A DNA stretch of 64,000 nucleotides, from NCBI GenBank assembly GCA_052034525.1, contig JBPOIK010000191.1, forward strand, positions 1-64,000, in the 5' to 3' direction. Position numbers and translations under genes: made by a program. Of the stretch, positions 52,188 through 60,861 are shown piece after piece. Below the pieces are notes generated by a model. The model ran no database searches and was not told the origin of the DNA. It saw only the letters and a list, made by a program, of their open reading frames with translations. The stretch's first letter is position 1; each line of letters begins with the position of its first letter. This DNA comes from JAFGJQ01 sp052034525 (GTDB taxonomy: Bacteria; Planctomycetota; Phycisphaerae; UBA1845).

Positions 52188-53342
52188 CTATACACGCTCG
52201 AAGGGTTCGAAGAGACGCTTGTAGTCGTCCTGGCAGTAGCGGTCGGTCATACCGGCAATGTAATCGCAGACGACCCGGTGGACGCCCTGTTCGTCGACCC
52301 GGCGGAAGTACCGTTCCGGCAGCATTCGCGGGTCGGCGGCGTAGGCGCCAAAAAGACGCTCCACGAAGCGCCGGGCCTTGGCGTCCATCCGCACGAGCCG
52401 GGTGTGGCGATAGACCCGCTCCAACAAGAACGTCTCCAGCTCCCGGAGCGCCGAATGCATTGCATCGGAACAGGCGACAAGGGGGTTGGCAGCCTGTCGG
52501 ACGGCCTGCGGACTCTCGGGGCAGGCGATGGCAATGCGGCGCTGCGACTCGGCGATCACATCCGCCAGCAGCGCGTTCAGCAGAGCGTCCAGAATGGGAC
52601 GCCGAATCGCCGGGAGGGGCAGGTCGGGGTGGGCGGTCCGCACGGGCTCCGCCGCCGTCCGCCAGAGCGAAACCGCCCGGATGTCTGCCTCGTCGATCAG
52701 GCCGGCCCCGATGGCGTCTTCCAGATCGTGCCCGTCGTAGGCAAGCTGATCGGCCAGGCAGGCTATCTGGCCCTCGACCGTGAGCCACGGGTCGGTCGTG
52801 CGGAACTCGGAATCGCCGGGGCTGGCGGTCTCGTTGGGGCGGTCATAGGCGGTTTCGTGCCTGGCGATCCCCTCGCGCACCTCGAAGGTCAGGTTCAGCC
52901 CGCGAAATGCCGGGTAGGGGTGTTCCAGGTAATCCACGATCCGCAGCGATTGGCGGTTGTGTTCGAAACCCCCGTGGTCACGCATGAGGTCACGCAGGGC
53001 CATCTCGCCGGCGTGTCCGAAGGGAGGGTGCCCCAGATCGTGTGCGAGGCAGATCACCTCGGCCAAGGTGGGGTTCACGTCCAGGGCAATGGCCAGTCGC
53101 CGGGCGATCTCGGCCACTTCCAGTGTGTGTGTCAGCCGGGTGCGAAAGTGGTCGTCTTCGAAGGTGACGAACACCTGCGTCTTGTATTCCAGCCGTCGGA
53201 AGGCGGCGCTGCAGAGCACGCGGTGTCGGTCCAGGCCATAGGCGTCGCGGATCGGGTCGGGCGGTTCCGGGTGCACGCGGCCACGAGAACCGGCAGACCG
53301 GACGGCATAGGAGGCCAGCCTCGGTTGCGGGGTCTCAGGCAT
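52188..53342 (-). CDS. Deoxyguanosinetriphosphate triphosphohydrolase-like protein
   Basis: This HD-superfamily enzyme of the dGTPase type 2 family splits dNTPs to deoxynucleoside and triphosphate. The 384-residue length fits. Motifs are RDAYGLDRHRVLCSAAFRRL, KTQVF, RTRLTHTLEVAEI, CLAHDLGHPPFGHAGE, FEHNRQSLRIV and LADQLAYDGHDLEDA. The start at 53342 overlaps the stop of the HIT gene by 8 bp, so the two are coupled. Both act on nucleotides, suggesting nucleotide housekeeping. Confidence 0.93.
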   Translation of the reverse strand: MPETPQPRLASYAVRSAGSRGRVHPEPPDPIRDAYGLDRHRVLCSAAFRRLEYKTQVFVTFEDDHFRTRLTHTLEVAEIARRLAIALDVNPTLAEVICLAHDLGHPPFGHAGEMALRDLMRDHGGFEHNRQSLRIVDYLEHPYPAFRGLNLTFEVREGIARHETAYDRPNETASPGDSEFRTTDPWLTVEGQIACLADQLAYDGHDLEDAIGAGLIDEADIRAVSLWRTAAEPVRTAHPDLPLPAIRRPILDALLNALLADVIAESQRRIAIACPESPQAVRQAANPLVACSDAMHSALRELETFLLERVYRHTRLVRMDAKARRFVERLFGAYAADPRMLPERYFRRVDEQGVHRVVCDYIAGMTDRYCQDDYKRLFEPFERV

Positions 53343-53892
53343 GGATTTCACCGGCGAAGGGACGATCGCGAAGGCCCATTTCCACCGCGTGCTGAACAAG
53401 CTGAGCGTACAGCACGTTGAGGTCTTCCGGAATGACGCGGACGCCGCCGAGCACGGACATATAGTTCGTGTCGCCCACCCAGCGGGGCACTATGTGGCAA
53501 TGGTAGTGGTCCGGCACGCCCGCGCCGGCGCCGACCCCGAGGTTGGAGCCGACGTTAAAACCTTCCGGCTGCAATGTGCGCCGCAGCAGTGCGACAGCTC
53601 GCCAGGTTGTCCGGGTCAGGTCTGCGTTCTGCTCGTCCGTGAAGCGCACCGGATCGCCTTCATGGGCGGACGTTGCGACGAGCAAATGGCCGCTGGTGTA
53701 CGGGAAGCGGTTCATCACGACGAAACAGTGTTTCTCACGCCAGACCACCAGATGGGTTTCGTCGTTGCCGGGGTCCGCCCAGTATGCGCAGAAAAAACAG
53801 CCGTGCGCACCGCCCTCGTCCTGAAGAGAGCGGATGAACTCCATCCGCCACGGGGCCCACAGATTGCTCTGAAAACCTGTCATGATTCCCAT
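53335..53892 (-). CDS. HIT family hydrolase, Ap4A phosphorylase-like
   Basis: The 185-residue protein contains the histidine triad HYHCHIVPRW and the N-terminal pattern LWAPWRMEFI followed by CFFC, typical of bacterial Ap4A phosphorylase/HIT proteins. These act on dinucleoside polyphosphates or nucleotide-amines. I place the start at ATG 53892. ATG 53883 is an alternative. The frame extends to 54390 without homology. It is followed with an 8-bp overlap by the dGTPase-like gene. Confidence 0.92.
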   Translation of the reverse strand: MGIMTGFQSNLWAPWRMEFIRSLQDEGGAHGCFFCAYWADPGNDETHLVVWREKHCFVVMNRFPYTSGHLLVATSAHEGDPVRFTDEQNADLTRTTWRAVALLRRTLQPEGFNVGSNLGVGAGAGVPDHYHCHIVPRWVGDTNYMSVLGGVRVIPEDLNVLYAQLVQHAVEMGLRDRPFAGEIHA

Positions 53893-54040
53893 TCCGCCGG
53901 GAGGGTGGAGTGTACCGCCGCTCGCATCCGATCTCAACGCGCGGCTTTTCAGCCGCGTGTGTGCCGGGTAGACTGCTGCCGATACCGAATGGAGACGTCC
54001 GGCCGGCGGGTCGGGCCGAACAACGGCACAGAGGTGAGCC

Positions 54041-54778
54041 ATGCTGTGGAACGGTGATTGGAACACGGCGGAGTCGGGCGCGGGCGGTGGCCGTGCAGCT
54101 TGTCGGATCGGGGCACTCGGTATCCGGGTCTGGATGGTGGTGCTCGTTGCCGCGGGCGCAACCGGGTGTCGCCAGGACACGCGCCTGGCCGGCCGGGAGG
54201 TTCCGCACGTCACCGTCCGGACGGTGACGGACGGGAACGTGGTGCTGGATCGGTCGGCGTCTCCGAAGCAGGTGGCGTACGCTCTGCTGAGGGCGATTCG
54301 CGACGATGTTCGGGCGACCTCCGCCCCTGCTCGGCAGGAGGCGCTTCGACGGCAACTGGACCTGTGCGCGCCGGATGCGATCTTCGGCAAATACCAGCAG
54401 GTGCATCAACGAACCCGACCTCAGTACAAGGCCGACCGCGACGAGACGGTCTACGCCGTGGTGGACTCGTGGGCCCCGACGTATGCCTATTATGTAGACA
54501 GCTTCGACGTCGAGTGGTCGCAGGCGGAGCAGGCCATGGTTGTGCAAGACCGGCCGAAGCTCGCGGATGACGCCGCCGCCGTGGAAAAATACGTCCTCGT
54601 GGAAATGGCCGACCCCAGCGGCGACGCCAACGCGGCGGCGGTGGCGATGCTGACGCTGGTGAAGGAAGGCGGCTATTGGAGGGTGTTGAACGTCGGTTTC
54701 GTCCCCGGTCGGCGTCATCTGGCAACCCGGACGCCGCCCCCGACGTCGGCGCCCGCCGCAGAGACCGCCGGGCGTTGA
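54041..54778 (+). CDS. Hypothetical lipoprotein
   Basis: The 245-residue frame starts at 54041 with GAGGTG upstream. A hydrophobic stretch (about 28-42) ending AAGATGC (Cys43) suggests a lipoprotein. An internal ATG at 54134 would give a more usual signal length. The mature part (about 200 residues) is mixed alpha/beta and contains ASPKQVAYALLRAIRDD and YVDSFDVEWS, reminiscent of NTF2-like accessory proteins, but I cannot assign a family. It precedes the half-length UvrA gene by 39 bp on the same strand. Confidence 0.65.
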   Translation: MLWNGDWNTAESGAGGGRAACRIGALGIRVWMVVLVAAGATGCRQDTRLAGREVPHVTVRTVTDGNVVLDRSASPKQVAYALLRAIRDDVRATSAPARQEALRRQLDLCAPDAIFGKYQQVHQRTRPQYKADRDETVYAVVDSWAPTYAYYVDSFDVEWSQAEQAMVVQDRPKLADDAAAVEKYVLVEMADPSGDANAAAVAMLTLVKEGGYWRVLNVGFVPGRRHLATRTPPPTSAPAAETAGR

Positions 54779-54817
54779 ACGTCGGGCCGTCCTGACTCGG
54801 GAATGTGATCTCGGCTT

Positions 54818-56791
54818 ATGGAACCCAGCTCGATCACCGTCAAAGGGGCGCGTGAGCACAACCTCAAGGGGGTGACGCTCACGCTGCCTCGGAACCGGCT
54901 CATCTGCTTCACGGGCGTCTCCGGAAGCGGCAAGAGCAGCTTCGCGTTTGACACGTTGTATGCCGAGGGGCAACGCCGGTACCTCGAGTCTTTGTCCTCC
55001 TACGCGCGGCAGTTCATGGGTCAACTGGCCAAGCCGGACGTGGACCTGGTGACCGGGCTGAGTCCCTCCATTTCGATCCAGCAGAAGACGAGCGGCTGGA
55101 ACCCCCGCAGCACGGTCGGCACCATCACGCAGGTGCATGATTTTCTGCGCGTTCTTTATGCGCGCATCGGAACACAGCACTGTCCGGATTGCGACAGGCC
55201 CATCTCCGCTCAGACACGCGAACAGATCGCCGAGCGCATCATGGCCCAGGGCGGCGGGGCGAAGGTGTTGATCCTGGCCCCGGTCGTTCGCGGGCAGAAG
55301 GGCGAGTTCCGCGATCTTTTTGACGACCTGCGGCGGGAGGGGTTCGCACGTGTCCGGGTGAACGGTCAGGTGGTCGCTCTGGGTGACGAGCCGCGGCTCA
55401 ATCGCAACACCCGACACGACATAGAGGTCGTGGTGGATCGGATCACGCTGGGACCGGCCGCCCGATCCCGCGTGGCGGAATCCGTGGAGACGGCCCTTCG
55501 TGTCGGAAACGGAACGCTGATCGTGGCGCGGGCCGAGGGGCCGTCCAGCCGCCGGGCACGCGAGGGCGACCTGTTGCTCTCGTCACAGTATGCCTGCTCG
55601 GCCTGCGGCGTCAGTTTCGCACCGCCGTCCCCGCAGATGTTCAGTTTCAATTCGCCGACGGGCATGTGCCTGGCGTGCGACGGCCTCGGGACGCGTTTCG
55701 ACTTCGATCCGCAGCGGCTGGTGCCACGTCCCCGACGTTCGTTTCTCGGCCTGGCGATTGAACCGATGCGCACGCGGATCGGCCGATGGCGGCGGCACCT
55801 CTACGAAGGGGTGGCCCGGCACGTCGGGTTCGATCTGAAAACGCCCTGGTGCGATCTGCCGGAGAAGGCCAGGCAGGCCCTGCTGTATGGCACGGGAGAC
55901 GCTCATATTACCTTTGAATGGCGAACGCCGGGCGGCGTCTGGCGGCATGGCGGCACATTCGCCGGAGTGGTCGCGGAACTGCGGGAGAAGCACAAGAAAG
56001 CCCGCTCGCCGCTGGTCCGCGCGTTTTACGAGAAGTACATGACCCAGAGCGTCTGCTCGGATTGTCATGGCCGGCGTCTGAATCGCCAGGCACTGGCTGT
56101 CCGGGTCGGCGGACGAAGCATTGCGGAGTTCTCGGCCCTGTCCATCGATGCGGCCGGCGAGTTCATCAGCCAACTCGCCCTGACGCCCACGCAACGGGTG
56201 ATCGCGGAGGAGGTCGTCAAGGAAATCCACGGCCGGCTGGCTTTTCTGCAAAACGTCGGGTTGGGATACCTTACGCTCGATCGCGCGGCGCCAACGCTTT
56301 CCGGGGGCGAGTCGCAGCGCATCCGACTGGCGGGTCAGATTGGTTCGGGCCTGGTCGGTGTGCTCTATGTTCTTGACGAGCCCAGTATCGGCCTGCACGC
56401 TCGCGACAACCGGCGACTCCTGGACTCTCTGGAACGGCTTCGGGACATGGGCAACACCGTGATCGTGGTCGAGCACGACGAGGCCACGATGCGGTGCGCG
56501 GATGAGATCGTGGATTTCGGACCGGGGCCGGGCGTTCGGGGTGGCGAAGTCGTCGCGCAGGGCGATCTTGCAGCGATTATGCGCTCTCCCCAATCCCTCA
56601 CCGGAGCGTTTCTTTGTGGCCGGCAGAGCATTGCGATGCATCTGCCCCGTCGTCCCGTCACAAACGGAGAAAGCCGTCGAGACAAAATAGGCGTTTTGGG
56701 AAAAATGGCGAAAGTACGCAAGCGCCCGGCGAAGGCCCTTCGTAAGAGCCGGGGAAAGCCCAAGCGCTCGTCTGCTGTTCGCGGCGACTGA
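54818..56791 (+). CDS. Half-length UvrA-like ATPase (N-terminal module only)
   Basis: Full UvrA has two ABC modules in about 940 residues. This 657-residue protein matches only the first: Walker A GVSGSGKSS (33-41), the UvrB-binding region with CPDC (122-125), the first zinc module (Cys260, 263, 284, 287), the insertion region, TLSGGESQRIRLA, Walker B LYVLDEPSIGLH and VIVVEHDE. It ends at the normal boundary (LTGAFLCGR) and then carries about 50 residues of Lys/Arg-rich tail. No second ABC module follows in any frame within the next 2 kb. A stand-alone half transporter-like ATPase that dimerises, or a paralogue of UvrA, is more likely than a frameshift. Confidence 0.88.
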   Translation: MEPSSITVKGAREHNLKGVTLTLPRNRLICFTGVSGSGKSSFAFDTLYAEGQRRYLESLSSYARQFMGQLAKPDVDLVTGLSPSISIQQKTSGWNPRSTVGTITQVHDFLRVLYARIGTQHCPDCDRPISAQTREQIAERIMAQGGGAKVLILAPVVRGQKGEFRDLFDDLRREGFARVRVNGQVVALGDEPRLNRNTRHDIEVVVDRITLGPAARSRVAESVETALRVGNGTLIVARAEGPSSRRAREGDLLLSSQYACSACGVSFAPPSPQMFSFNSPTGMCLACDGLGTRFDFDPQRLVPRPRRSFLGLAIEPMRTRIGRWRRHLYEGVARHVGFDLKTPWCDLPEKARQALLYGTGDAHITFEWRTPGGVWRHGGTFAGVVAELREKHKKARSPLVRAFYEKYMTQSVCSDCHGRRLNRQALAVRVGGRSIAEFSALSIDAAGEFISQLALTPTQRVIAEEVVKEIHGRLAFLQNVGLGYLTLDRAAPTLSGGESQRIRLAGQIGSGLVGVLYVLDEPSIGLHARDNRRLLDSLERLRDMGNTVIVVEHDEATMRCADEIVDFGPGPGVRGGEVVAQGDLAAIMRSPQSLTGAFLCGRQSIAMHLPRRPVTNGESRRDKIGVLGKMAKVRKRPAKALRKSRGKPKRSSAVRGD

Positions 56792-56830
56792 CGGAGCGGG
56801 GGGGGGCGTCGCAAAGGGCTGCCGTGGGCG

Positions 56831-56836
56831 TATAAT
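56831..56836 (+). promoter_or_regulatory. TATAAT -10 element upstream of an unknown gene
   Basis: A perfect TATAAT ends 34 bp before the GTG at 56871. The -35 region (TCGCAA, 16 bp upstream) is weak. Confidence 0.35.
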
Positions 56837-56870
56837 GCGGTTCTGAGGCGCAGATCGAGGAGCCGGCGTC

Positions 56871-57566
56871 GTGTCGTTCTGGACAGACATCATCGTTTAC
56901 AGCCCGACTTGGGTGGATGTGTTTCCCGAGAAAGTCAGGCGGTTCATCGCGACCGTGGCAGGGGGCTCGTCCGCCGATGCCGAGCGTGAACTGGCGTGCT
57001 ATGGCATTCTCGACACCAACGGCGAGGCTCGCCGGCAGGCGGCCAAGCCGGACCTGAATGTTCTGGTCAAGAAGCTGGTCGCGCAGGCTCGGCGGGCGGA
57101 GCAGGTGGATTGTGACGCCTCCGGCGTGTACGAGCCGCCAAGCTGGACGGAGATGAGCGACACGCACATCGGCCCGTTCTTCTCCGCGGAGGGGCCGGTG
57201 TACAAGATATGCCAGCAGTTGCTGGCGGCCGAACGTGTGCCCTTCGCCGAGCTGGAGATCGTTGGTCTGCAGCCCAGCCAGGAAATCCTCAGCACCCTGT
57301 CCTTCTGCGGAAACGAGGCGTATCTGGAGATTTCGGAGCTGAACTTCGAGGTGGGACCCAACCTGGCCATCTACCTGCGCGATCCCCCCGAGTTCGCCGG
57401 CTGGTTGCGCATCGCCCTCAGTGGCGAGGGACAGCCGTTTCCACTCACCAAGGTGCAGTTGATCGAACGTGCCAAAGCGAGCGATGCGTTTCGCAGAGTC
57501 ATCGAATATGCAACTGAGTGTTTCGGCGTGAAAGAATGGCGCTGGACCATCTCGAGCAAAGAATGA
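56871..57566 (+). CDS. Hypothetical protein
   Basis: The start is GTG at 56871 with GAGGAG upstream and a TATAAT further up. The 231-residue protein is acidic and soluble, without signal or membrane segments. Residues about 100-230 look like an alpha/beta domain (VYKICQQLLAAERVPFAELEI, ISELNFEVGPNLAIYL). I recognise no family or catalytic motif. It is convergent with a P-loop gene, 10 bp away. Confidence 0.65.
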   Translation: MSFWTDIIVYSPTWVDVFPEKVRRFIATVAGGSSADAERELACYGILDTNGEARRQAAKPDLNVLVKKLVAQARRAEQVDCDASGVYEPPSWTEMSDTHIGPFFSAEGPVYKICQQLLAAERVPFAELEIVGLQPSQEILSTLSFCGNEAYLEISELNFEVGPNLAIYLRDPPEFAGWLRIALSGEGQPFPLTKVQLIERAKASDAFRRVIEYATECFGVKEWRWTISSKE

Positions 57567-57576
57567 CGCTGCCAAA

Positions 57577-58389
57577 TCAGCACGAGCACGCCGCCCGCAG
57601 AGCGTCAAACAACTCGTCACGCCGAGGATCCTGCGGGTTCAGGAAGTCACAGCAGAACAGCCGGCCGCGGCAGGCCGACTCCTTCGCAAGGCGGGTGACC
57701 AGCGAATCCAGCCGGCGCCGGGCAGCGTCTGCGTCCGGGTTGAGCGCGGCCAGGGCGGCGTTCATGGCGATCACGTTGCTTTCCAGGATCGCATGGTAAG
57801 GGGGCTGCAACTGGCTTCGCAGGGCCAGTTGGCAACCCAGCGGCGAGCGGAGGAATGACTGCATCTGAAGCGGAGTGAACCCCGGCAGGTTCTGGTGCGC
57901 TTCGTCATCCGCCAAGGCGGCCTCACCGCACAATCCGAAAACCTCCGTGGCGAAGGTCGATGTGTCGTTCAACGCTGCCTGCAGCCGGCTGGCGGCCTCG
58001 GCGCACGATCGGAAGACCTCATGCTCGCCGACGGGGGCGCGCATGACGAACAGCCGGGCGTGATAGGAAAACGCCTGGCCCAGGCACGGATCCGCGTCGG
58101 CTTCAATGACGACCTGTGCGTTCGGGTCCCGTCGCGCCACGACGGCCAGCGCCTCCGGCAGTGTTTCAAACACCCTCTGGGGGTCGTATTCGACCCAGGC
58201 GGCGCTGGCGACTCCGCAATCGCAAGGGTTCCCGCCCGTCCCCGGCGCCGGGCGGGGTTTGTCACCGTCATAGCGGGTCAGCCGCAGGTAGTGCGGTGCG
58301 GGCCGGTATACGTCGGCGATCATCTGGCGGATGATCGTGCTCTTGCCCGACCGGCGCGGCCCGTTGACGATTGTGACGGCAAGTCCCAT
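57577..58389 (-). CDS. Putative P-loop NTPase
   Basis: The 270-residue protein begins with a Walker A-like loop, NGPRRSGKST (9-18), and a plausible Walker B strand AQVVIEADADPC near residue 95. The chain is Cys-rich for this window, with CDCG and two clusters near the C-terminus (LFCCDF, ACSC). I do not recognise a specific family. It may be a small regulatory or cobinamide/molybdopterin-type P-loop protein, but this is only a guess. Convergent with the unknown gene at 56871 and divergent from the MMPL transporter. Confidence 0.6.
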   Translation of the reverse strand: MGLAVTIVNGPRRSGKSTIIRQMIADVYRPAPHYLRLTRYDGDKPRPAPGTGGNPCDCGVASAAWVEYDPQRVFETLPEALAVVARRDPNAQVVIEADADPCLGQAFSYHARLFVMRAPVGEHEVFRSCAEAASRLQAALNDTSTFATEVFGLCGEAALADDEAHQNLPGFTPLQMQSFLRSPLGCQLALRSQLQPPYHAILESNVIAMNAALAALNPDADAARRRLDSLVTRLAKESACRGRLFCCDFLNPQDPRRDELFDALRAACSC

Positions 58390-58589
58390 CGGTTCTCACA
58401 ACTCCCGCGAACCAAATCACAGGAGCGGGAGCACTCTGGTTCCCTCTTCCAACTGTAGGCCTTCAGGGGCTCCGCCGGCCACTCTTATCGCCGGCGACGA
58501 CGGAAAACGAGCTTCGGGAGCCTCGCAGGATCGCAATGCCGGCTGTCCGCGGATCGGGACTTCGCCGGTGAGGCGCGGAGACAATCCGT

Positions 58590-58618
58590 TTGACCAGGGT
58601 GGTTCCGGCGGCTAGAAA
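58590..58618 (+). promoter_or_regulatory. Sigma-70 type promoter abutting the MMPL start
   Basis: TTGACC (58590-58595), 17 bp, TAGAAA (58613-58618). The predicted start near 58625 is 2 nt before the ATG at 58627. With no Shine-Dalgarno sequence, a leaderless mRNA is likely. Confidence 0.55.
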
Positions 58619-58626
58619 CGCTGCGC

Positions 58627-60819
58627 ATGTTCCTGCATCTGGGACATTGGGTAGCGCGTCATCCTTGGGTCGTCCTGCTGGGATGGGTCGGGACAGTGGT
58701 GGTGCTCACGGTTTCGGCCCCTCCGGCCGAGAGAGTCGCCTCCGCGGAGCCGCCCTCCCTGCTGGCCGAGGACCAGCCCTACAATCAGTCCCTGGAGGCA
58801 GCACGTCGGGCCTTCGGTCAGGTCGTCGCGCGGACCCGTACTACTCTCATTTTTGAGCGACCGGAGGGTCTGCACGCCACGGATCACGATTTTGTCCAGG
58901 AGGTGACCGCACGATTGATCGCGGAGGCCAACGGCCGCTGGCGCGTTCTGGCACCGCCCACGCACCCACATCTGCGGTCACGATTGATCGCCCGTGACGG
59001 GCAGGCGGTCATGATCGTGATCAACATGGACGCCAATTACCTGGTGAAGGCGTCGGTGGACCAGGTGGAGGCCGTAGATGCGCTGGCCCATCGCGGCTTG
59101 CCGGATGGGCTGCGTCTGGAGATCACGGGTGAGGGCGGCCTGGGACGCGATCTGAGCGTTGCCACGACCCGGGCCTATCATCGTACGACGTGGGTGACTA
59201 TTGCAGCCGTGCTGATCATTCTGATCTGCGTGTACCGGGCGCCTCTGGCGGCATTCGTTCCGCTTATCTCAATCAGCGCGAGTGTATACGTGGCGCTGGC
59301 ACTCTTGAATCGCCTGGCGGTGGCCGGATGGGGTCTGAGCAACCTGGAGCGCACGTTTGTCGTGGTGCTGATGTTCGGGTCCGGCACGGATTACGCGATG
59401 TTCTGGCTGGCGCGATACCGGGAGGAGTCCCGCGGGGGCGTGGGTCCGGAGGCTGCCGTTGCGGCGACGGCGGGCACGGGCGGGGCCATCGCGGCCAGTG
59501 CGGCCACCACGGTGATCGGTCTGTCCGCGCTGCTGCTGGCGGAGCTGTCGCCCACGCACAACGCCGGTCGAGTCCTGGGGCTGGCGATTGTGATTTCGAT
59601 GGCCGCCGCGTTGACGCTCGTTCCGGCCGTGGCTCGGCTGATGGGGGCGCCCCTCTTCTGGCCGCGATTGCTCGGCATGGCCGGGCAGGAGGCTCTCAGC
59701 CGACGGTGGGATCGTCTGGCACGTGGGGTGGTGCGTCATCCGCTCAGCGTCCTGGTGGGGATGGGCGTGTTGCTGTCTTACCCGGCGTGGCACGGAAGCC
59801 GCACGCCGTGTCGCTATGATGCGCTCGGCGTAGTGGACAGCGACAGCAGCGCGGCTCGCGGACAGAAGCTGGCGGAGCGGCATTTTTCCGCCGAGGAGCT
59901 TTTCTCCTGGACCTTCGTTCTGAGCAGTGCTCCCGAGTGCTCCCCGAAGACGCTCGACCGACTTGCCGCCGGACTGGCCCAGACGTGCCGTGGGGTGGAA
60001 GGCGTGACGGATGTGTGGAGTCTGGACAGCCCGTTCGGGTCGCGGTCTGCGACGGCACTCCTGGCGCGGTCATGGATCCGGCCCTATTACGTCAACGACG
60101 ATTGCTGTTGCGTCCGGGTGGAGGTCATGCAGCCTTTCCCACCGTTCTCGGACGCCGCCATGGACCTCTGCTCGCGCCTGACCCGCGGAGTCGAAGACTG
60201 GGCGGCACGCAACGGGGAGGGGAACGTTCGACTTCATGCGATCGGGCTGACGCCATACATCCTGAACATCAAAGCGCTGTCGGATGTCGACCAGATACGC
60301 ATCATGATCTGCGCGGCGACGGCTATCGGAATTGTCGTGCTGATCTGGGTGCGACGACCGGGGCTGACTCTGATCATGGTGATTGCCACGCTGGTTCTCT
60401 ATCTTGCCACACTGGCGGTCACCGACTGGACGTTTCGGGTGGGGCTGCACCGGGAGGCGTTGGACTGGAAAGTCAAGCTGTTCCTGTTCGTCATTATGAT
60501 GGCGGTGGGCCAGGATTACAACATCTTCCTGGTTTCCCGCATTCTGGAGGAACGGCGGAATCGGTCGCCGGCCGAGGCCACCCTGCGGGGGATCGTGACC
60601 ACGGGTCCGGTCATCAGCAGTTGCGGGCTCATCATGGCGGCCACTCTGGGGTCGATTGCCGCGACCGGATTGACGTTCTACCAGCAACTGGGGTTCGCTT
60701 TTGCTCTGGGCATTCTTCTGGATACGTTCGTGATCCGTCCGATCATCGTGCCGGCCTGTTATCTGGTGGGCGAGCGGCTGCGGCGGAGAGGGCTCGACTT
60801 GCCCGCTCCGGGCTCGTAG
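58627..60819 (+). CDS. MMPL/RND-superfamily transporter
   Basis: The 730-residue membrane protein has the internal repeat of MMPL proteins: an N-terminal segment, a periplasmic loop (about 35-185), six membrane segments, a second loop (about 395-555) and six more segments. The proton-relay motifs are GSGTDYAMF in the first half and VGQDYNIF in the second. Such pumps export lipids or hydrophobic molecules using the proton gradient. No adaptor or outer-membrane channel is adjacent, and the substrate is unknown. The ATG at 58627 lacks a ribosome site but follows a good promoter at once. Confidence 0.9.
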   Translation: MFLHLGHWVARHPWVVLLGWVGTVVVLTVSAPPAERVASAEPPSLLAEDQPYNQSLEAARRAFGQVVARTRTTLIFERPEGLHATDHDFVQEVTARLIAEANGRWRVLAPPTHPHLRSRLIARDGQAVMIVINMDANYLVKASVDQVEAVDALAHRGLPDGLRLEITGEGGLGRDLSVATTRAYHRTTWVTIAAVLIILICVYRAPLAAFVPLISISASVYVALALLNRLAVAGWGLSNLERTFVVVLMFGSGTDYAMFWLARYREESRGGVGPEAAVAATAGTGGAIAASAATTVIGLSALLLAELSPTHNAGRVLGLAIVISMAAALTLVPAVARLMGAPLFWPRLLGMAGQEALSRRWDRLARGVVRHPLSVLVGMGVLLSYPAWHGSRTPCRYDALGVVDSDSSAARGQKLAERHFSAEELFSWTFVLSSAPECSPKTLDRLAAGLAQTCRGVEGVTDVWSLDSPFGSRSATALLARSWIRPYYVNDDCCCVRVEVMQPFPPFSDAAMDLCSRLTRGVEDWAARNGEGNVRLHAIGLTPYILNIKALSDVDQIRIMICAATAIGIVVLIWVRRPGLTLIMVIATLVLYLATLAVTDWTFRVGLHREALDWKVKLFLFVIMMAVGQDYNIFLVSRILEERRNRSPAEATLRGIVTTGPVISSCGLIMAATLGSIAATGLTFYQQLGFAFALGILLDTFVIRPIIVPACYLVGERLRRRGLDLPAPGS

Positions 60820-60861
60820 AGTACGGATGAGCCTGGTGGGTTTTCGGGGAGGACGTTTCAG

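Noticed and set aside
56680..57600. Frameshifted second half of UvrA after the first module
   Set aside because: All frames were checked for a second Walker A, zinc module and LSGGE signature, and none were found.
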